DNA from: Microbacterium dextranolyticum
GTDB lineage: Bacteria; Actinomycetota; Actinomycetes; Actinomycetales; Microbacteriaceae
NCBI RefSeq assembly: GCF_016907295.1
Contig: NZ_JAFBBR010000001.1
Span: 1,612,001-1,676,000 of the forward strand
Length of the DNA stretch: 64,000 nucleotides
Reading direction: 5' to 3'
Shown: piece by piece, positions 61,973 to 64,000 of the stretch
Numbering within the stretch: the first letter of the stretch is position 1
How the letters are laid out: every line of letters starts with the position of its first letter
Position numbers and translations under genes: made by a program
Notes under the pieces: generated by a model
Seen by the model: the letters and a program-made list of their open reading frames with translations, nothing else
Told to the model about the DNA's origin: nothing
Database searches by the model: none

Positions 61973-62865
61973 GTGAGAAGCGCCGCCCCCCCGAGGTCGA
62001 CCGCGCCGCCGCCTCCCGTCGCGCCGTCGCCGCGCGTCGTGAGCGCGCGGCCCTGAAGCACGATGTCGCCATGCGCGTCATCACCCCGCAGGAGCTGCTG
62101 CGGCGCGCGCTGGAGAACCCGGCCTCGCCGGCGGGCGCCATGCGGGTCACCGAGTACCTGACGGCTCTGCCGGCCATCGGCGAGGGCAAGCGCGATCGCA
62201 TCCTCGCCGATCTCGACATCTCGCCGGTCAAGCGACTGGGCGGACTCGGCACGCGACAGCGCACCGCGCTCTCGCAGTGGCTCGACGGGAGATTCCCCGC
62301 ACCCGCCGCCCGCGCGGGACGCAGCCGCCTGCTCGTGCTGGCCGGCCCGACGGCCGTCGGCAAGGGCACGGTCGCCGCGCACATCCGCGACCACCACCCC
62401 GAGATCCTGCTGTCGGTCTCGGCGACGACGCGGCAACCCCGCCCCGGCGAGGTCCACGGCGAGCACTACTACTTCGTCGACGACGCCGAGTTCGATCGGC
62501 TGATCGCCGCGGGGGAGCTCCTCGAGCACGCCACGGTGCACAACAAGTACCGCTACGGCACGCCCAAGGCGCCCATCGAGGCGGCCCTGGCCGAGGGACG
62601 CACCGTCCTTCTGGAGATCGATCTGCAGGGTGCCCGCCAGGTGCGCGCCGCGGCTCCCGACGCCACTCTCGTCTTCCTGCTGCCGCCGAGCTGGGACGAG
62701 CTCGTGCAACGGCTCGTGGGGCGCGGTACCGAAGACGCCGAGGAGCGGGCGCGGCGTCTGCGCACGGCCAAGACGGAGCTGGCCTCGCAGGGGGAGTTCG
62801 ACTATCGCGTCGTCAACGACGAGGTCGCCCGCGCGGCGGCCGAGGTCGCAGCGCTCGCACGCTGA
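61969..62865 (+). CDS. gmk: Fusion of mycobacterial-type integration host factor (mIHF) and guanylate kinase
   Basis: 298 residues in one frame. The N-terminal ~115 residues match the actinobacterial mIHF: an Arg/Ala-rich start, [78 protein letters not shown], containing the helix-two-turn-helix DNA-binding motif ([13 protein letters not shown]). The C-terminal ~180 residues are guanylate kinase: P-loop [36 protein letters not shown] (GMP site), [14 protein letters not shown] and [11 protein letters not shown]. In Mycobacterium mihF and gmk are separate neighbours. The pyrF overlap ties it to the pyr operon. Confidence 0.9.
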   Translation: MSEKRRPPEVDRAAASRRAVAARRERAALKHDVAMRVITPQELLRRALENPASPAGAMRVTEYLTALPAIGEGKRDRILADLDISPVKRLGGLGTRQRTALSQWLDGRFPAPAARAGRSRLLVLAGPTAVGKGTVAAHIRDHHPEILLSVSATTRQPRPGEVHGEHYYFVDDAEFDRLIAAGELLEHATVHNKYRYGTPKAPIEAALAEGRTVLLEIDLQGARQVRAAAPDATLVFLLPPSWDELVQRLVGRGTEDAEERARRLRTAKTELASQGEFDYRVVNDEVARAAAEVAALAR

Positions 62866-62871
62866 TAGAAT
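62866..62871 (+). promoter_or_regulatory. -10 box of rpoZ, possibly leaderless
   Basis: TAGAAT overlaps the gmk stop. It ends 6 nt before an ATG at 62878 that is in frame with rpoZ. The leader 62878-62952 can also fold (ATGCCGC 62878-62884 with GCGGCAT 62901-62907, or CCGCGG 62881-62886 with CCGCGG 62891-62896). Confidence 0.5.
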
Positions 62872-62952
62872 GATCGGATGCCGCGGGCTCCCGCGGCCTT
62901 GCGGCATCCGCATCTCAGATTCTCCACCGCCATCCGATCCTGGAGGTTCATC

Positions 62953-63207
62953 ATGGCTGGACGTGACAAGGGCATCATCGACCCGCCCATCGACGCATTG
63001 CTCGAGAAGGTCGACTCGAAGTACCAGCTGGTCATCTACGCGTCCAAGCGCGCCCGCCAGATCAACGACTACTACTCGGACCTGCACGAGGGCAACCTGT
63101 TCGACAACGTCGGACCGCTCGTGGACTCGAGCGTCGAGGACAAGCCGCTGACGATCGCACTGCACGAGATCCACGAGGACAAGCTGCGCCTGCGTCAGGC
63201 CGACTGA
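62953..63207 (+). CDS. rpoZ: DNA-directed RNA polymerase omega subunit
   Basis: 84 residues. [72 protein letters not shown] is the actinobacterial omega, which helps fold and assemble beta-prime. ATG 62953 has an excellent GGAGG 6 nt upstream. An in-frame ATG at 62878, next to a -10 box, could give a 109-residue leaderless variant with a basic N-terminus; that segment is not conserved in the family as far as I know. Confidence 0.95.
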   Translation: MAGRDKGIIDPPIDALLEKVDSKYQLVIYASKRARQINDYYSDLHEGNLFDNVGPLVDSSVEDKPLTIALHEIHEDKLRLRQAD

Positions 63208-63212
63208 GGTCC

Positions 63213-63243
63213 GCGCCACCGGTCCTGTGACCGTTCGTGGCGC
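63213..63243 (+). terminator. Hairpin after rpoZ
   Basis: GCGCCAC (63213-63219) pairs with GTGGCGC (63237-63243), and the inner CGGTC (63220-63224) with GACCG (63229-63233), giving 12 bp with a 3-nt bulge and a CTGT loop. It begins 6 nt after the rpoZ stop. There is no T run, so termination or RNA processing before metK is only probable. No SAM riboswitch fold is evident in 63244-63325. Confidence 0.5.
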
Positions 63244-63325
63244 TCCACCGTGCCCGCGTTTCCCGCCATGTCGGGGACCGCGGGCATGATTGTCTGCGTA
63301 CCCGCCGAACCCCGAGGAGCATCCG

Positions 63326-64000
63326 ATGAGCGGCCTGCGTCTGTTCACCTCCGAGTCCGTGACCGAGGGTCACCCCGACAAGATCTGCGACCAGATCTCC
63401 GACTCGATCCTCGACGCGCTGCTCGCGGTCGACCCGGGCAGCCGCGTCGCGGTGGAGACGCTCGTCACGACGGGTCTCGTCCACGTCGCCGGTGAGGTGC
63501 GCACCGATGGCTACGTCGACATCCCCGGCATCGTGCGTCGCGTGGTCAACCGCATCGGCTACACCTCGAGCGAGACCGGCTTCGACGGCGACTCCTGCGG
63601 CGTGACCGTATCGATCGGCGAGCAGTCCGGCGATATCGCCGCCGGCGTCGACACCGCCATCGAGCACCGCGAGGGCGGCTCCTCCGACCCGATCTCGGCG
63701 CTCGGCGCGGGCGATCAGGGCATCATGTTCGGCTACGCCACGACCGAGACGCCGCAGCTCATGCCGATGGCGATCTGGACTGCCCACCGGCTCGCGGAGC
63801 GGCTGACGGATGCCCGTCGCTCGGGCGCTCTCGGATTCCTCCGCCCCGACGGCAAGACCCAGGTGACGCTCGGGTACGACGGTGCGGTGCCCCGCACCGT
63901 CGACACGGTCGTCCTCTCGACGCAGCACAACCCGGACATCTCGCTCCCGGCCCTGCGGGCCGCCGTGCAGGTCGAGGTCATCGACCCGGTTCTGGCGACG
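63326..64000 (+). CDS. metK: S-adenosylmethionine synthetase (3' end missing)
   Basis: 225 codons are present (about 400 expected), open to the end of the window. [28 protein letters not shown] is the N-terminal ATP/methionine-binding motif with [28 protein letters not shown] follows; [24 protein letters not shown] is the conserved flexible-loop region; and [12 protein letters not shown] near the cut. It makes SAM from ATP and methionine. GAGGAG lies 6 nt before the ATG. Its position after gmk-rpoZ is standard in actinobacteria (some have coaBC between). Confidence 0.97.
   Translation, partial: MSGLRLFTSESVTEGHPDKICDQISDSILDALLAVDPGSRVAVETLVTTGLVHVAGEVRTDGYVDIPGIVRRVVNRIGYTSSETGFDGDSCGVTVSIGEQSGDIAAGVDTAIEHREGGSSDPISALGAGDQGIMFGYATTETPQLMPMAIWTAHRLAERLTDARRSGALGFLRPDGKTQVTLGYDGAVPRTVDTVVLSTQHNPDISLPALRAAVQVEVIDPVLAT

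Noticed and set aside
63208..63325. SAM riboswitch upstream of metK
   Set aside because: Only about 80 nt are available after the hairpin and I find no SAM-I, SAM-II or SAM-IV core. The hairpin is next to the rpoZ stop, as a terminator would be.
1..64000. CRISPR arrays, prophage or insertion sequences
   Set aside because: No short regularly spaced direct repeats, no phage structural or integrase genes, and no transposase on either strand.

Overview
The window is a contiguous piece of a high-GC actinobacterial chromosome, most likely a Microbacteriaceae member close to Microbacterium. This is inferred from base composition, GTG starts, many 4-nt start/stop overlaps, gene order and protein character; no 16S gene is present. 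It is almost entirely vertically inherited core genome. I see no prophage, transposase, integrase or CRISPR array.

Layout. 1-5.7 kb: end of an ammonium transporter, a TetR-controlled reductase/hydrolase fusion, a solitary PemK-like protein and a FUSC-type membrane protein. 5.7-6.4 kb: four tRNA genes (Val-CAC on the minus strand, then Gly-GCC, Cys-GCA and Val-GAC on the plus strand). 6.4-8.6 kb: arsenate reductase, an ACT-domain protein and an ArsB/NhaD-type transporter. 8.6-11.8 kb: thrS, preceded by a threonine-rich leader ORF, then a HIT protein. 11.8-17.0 kb: vitamin B6 block (pdxY, pdxR, pdxS, pdxT), a DUF1697 gene and yebC. 17.1-25.5 kb: ruvC, a repeat-bearing gap, ruvAB, yajC-secDF and relA. 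25.5-32.0 kb: AbiEi-like protein, DUF349 protein, rarA, a Nudix-TPR-Nudix fusion and a DUF1361 membrane protein. 32.0-41.8 kb: rpsD, alaS, ruvX, mltG and the shikimate genes aroE-aroC-aroK-aroB. 41.8-46.7 kb: a quinate/shikimate catabolic island (transporter, dehydrogenase, TetR, QsuB-type dehydratase) lying between aroB and aroQ. 46.7-53 kb: aroQ, efp, nusB, then an SNF2 helicase and an MBL-Rieske protein. 53-64 kb: the pyrimidine operon pyrR-pyrB-pyrC-(membrane protein)-carA-carB-pyrF, tightly coupled to an mIHF-guanylate kinase fusion, then rpoZ and the start of metK.

How the genes work together. The right half follows the widely conserved actinobacterial order alaS-ruvX-mltG-aro-efp-nusB-pyr-gmk-rpoZ-metK, linking translation, aromatic amino acid, pyrimidine and guanylate synthesis. 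The catabolic island shares chemistry with the biosynthetic aro genes (dehydroquinate, dehydroshikimate, shikimate). Its own TetR operators should keep it off without an inducer, while aroQ appears to have its own promoter inside the end of qsuB.

The observations most worth checking are: the threonine-rich leader ORF before thrS, the mIHF-Gmk fusion, the Nudix-TPR-Nudix fusion, matching TetR operators around the qsu island, the duplicated inverted-repeat element between ruvC and ruvA, a PyrR-binding consensus before pyrR, a 28-codon ORF bridging carB and pyrF, and many TANNNT boxes placed 6-7 nt before start codons, suggesting frequent leaderless transcripts. I did not find a wholly new multi-gene system.
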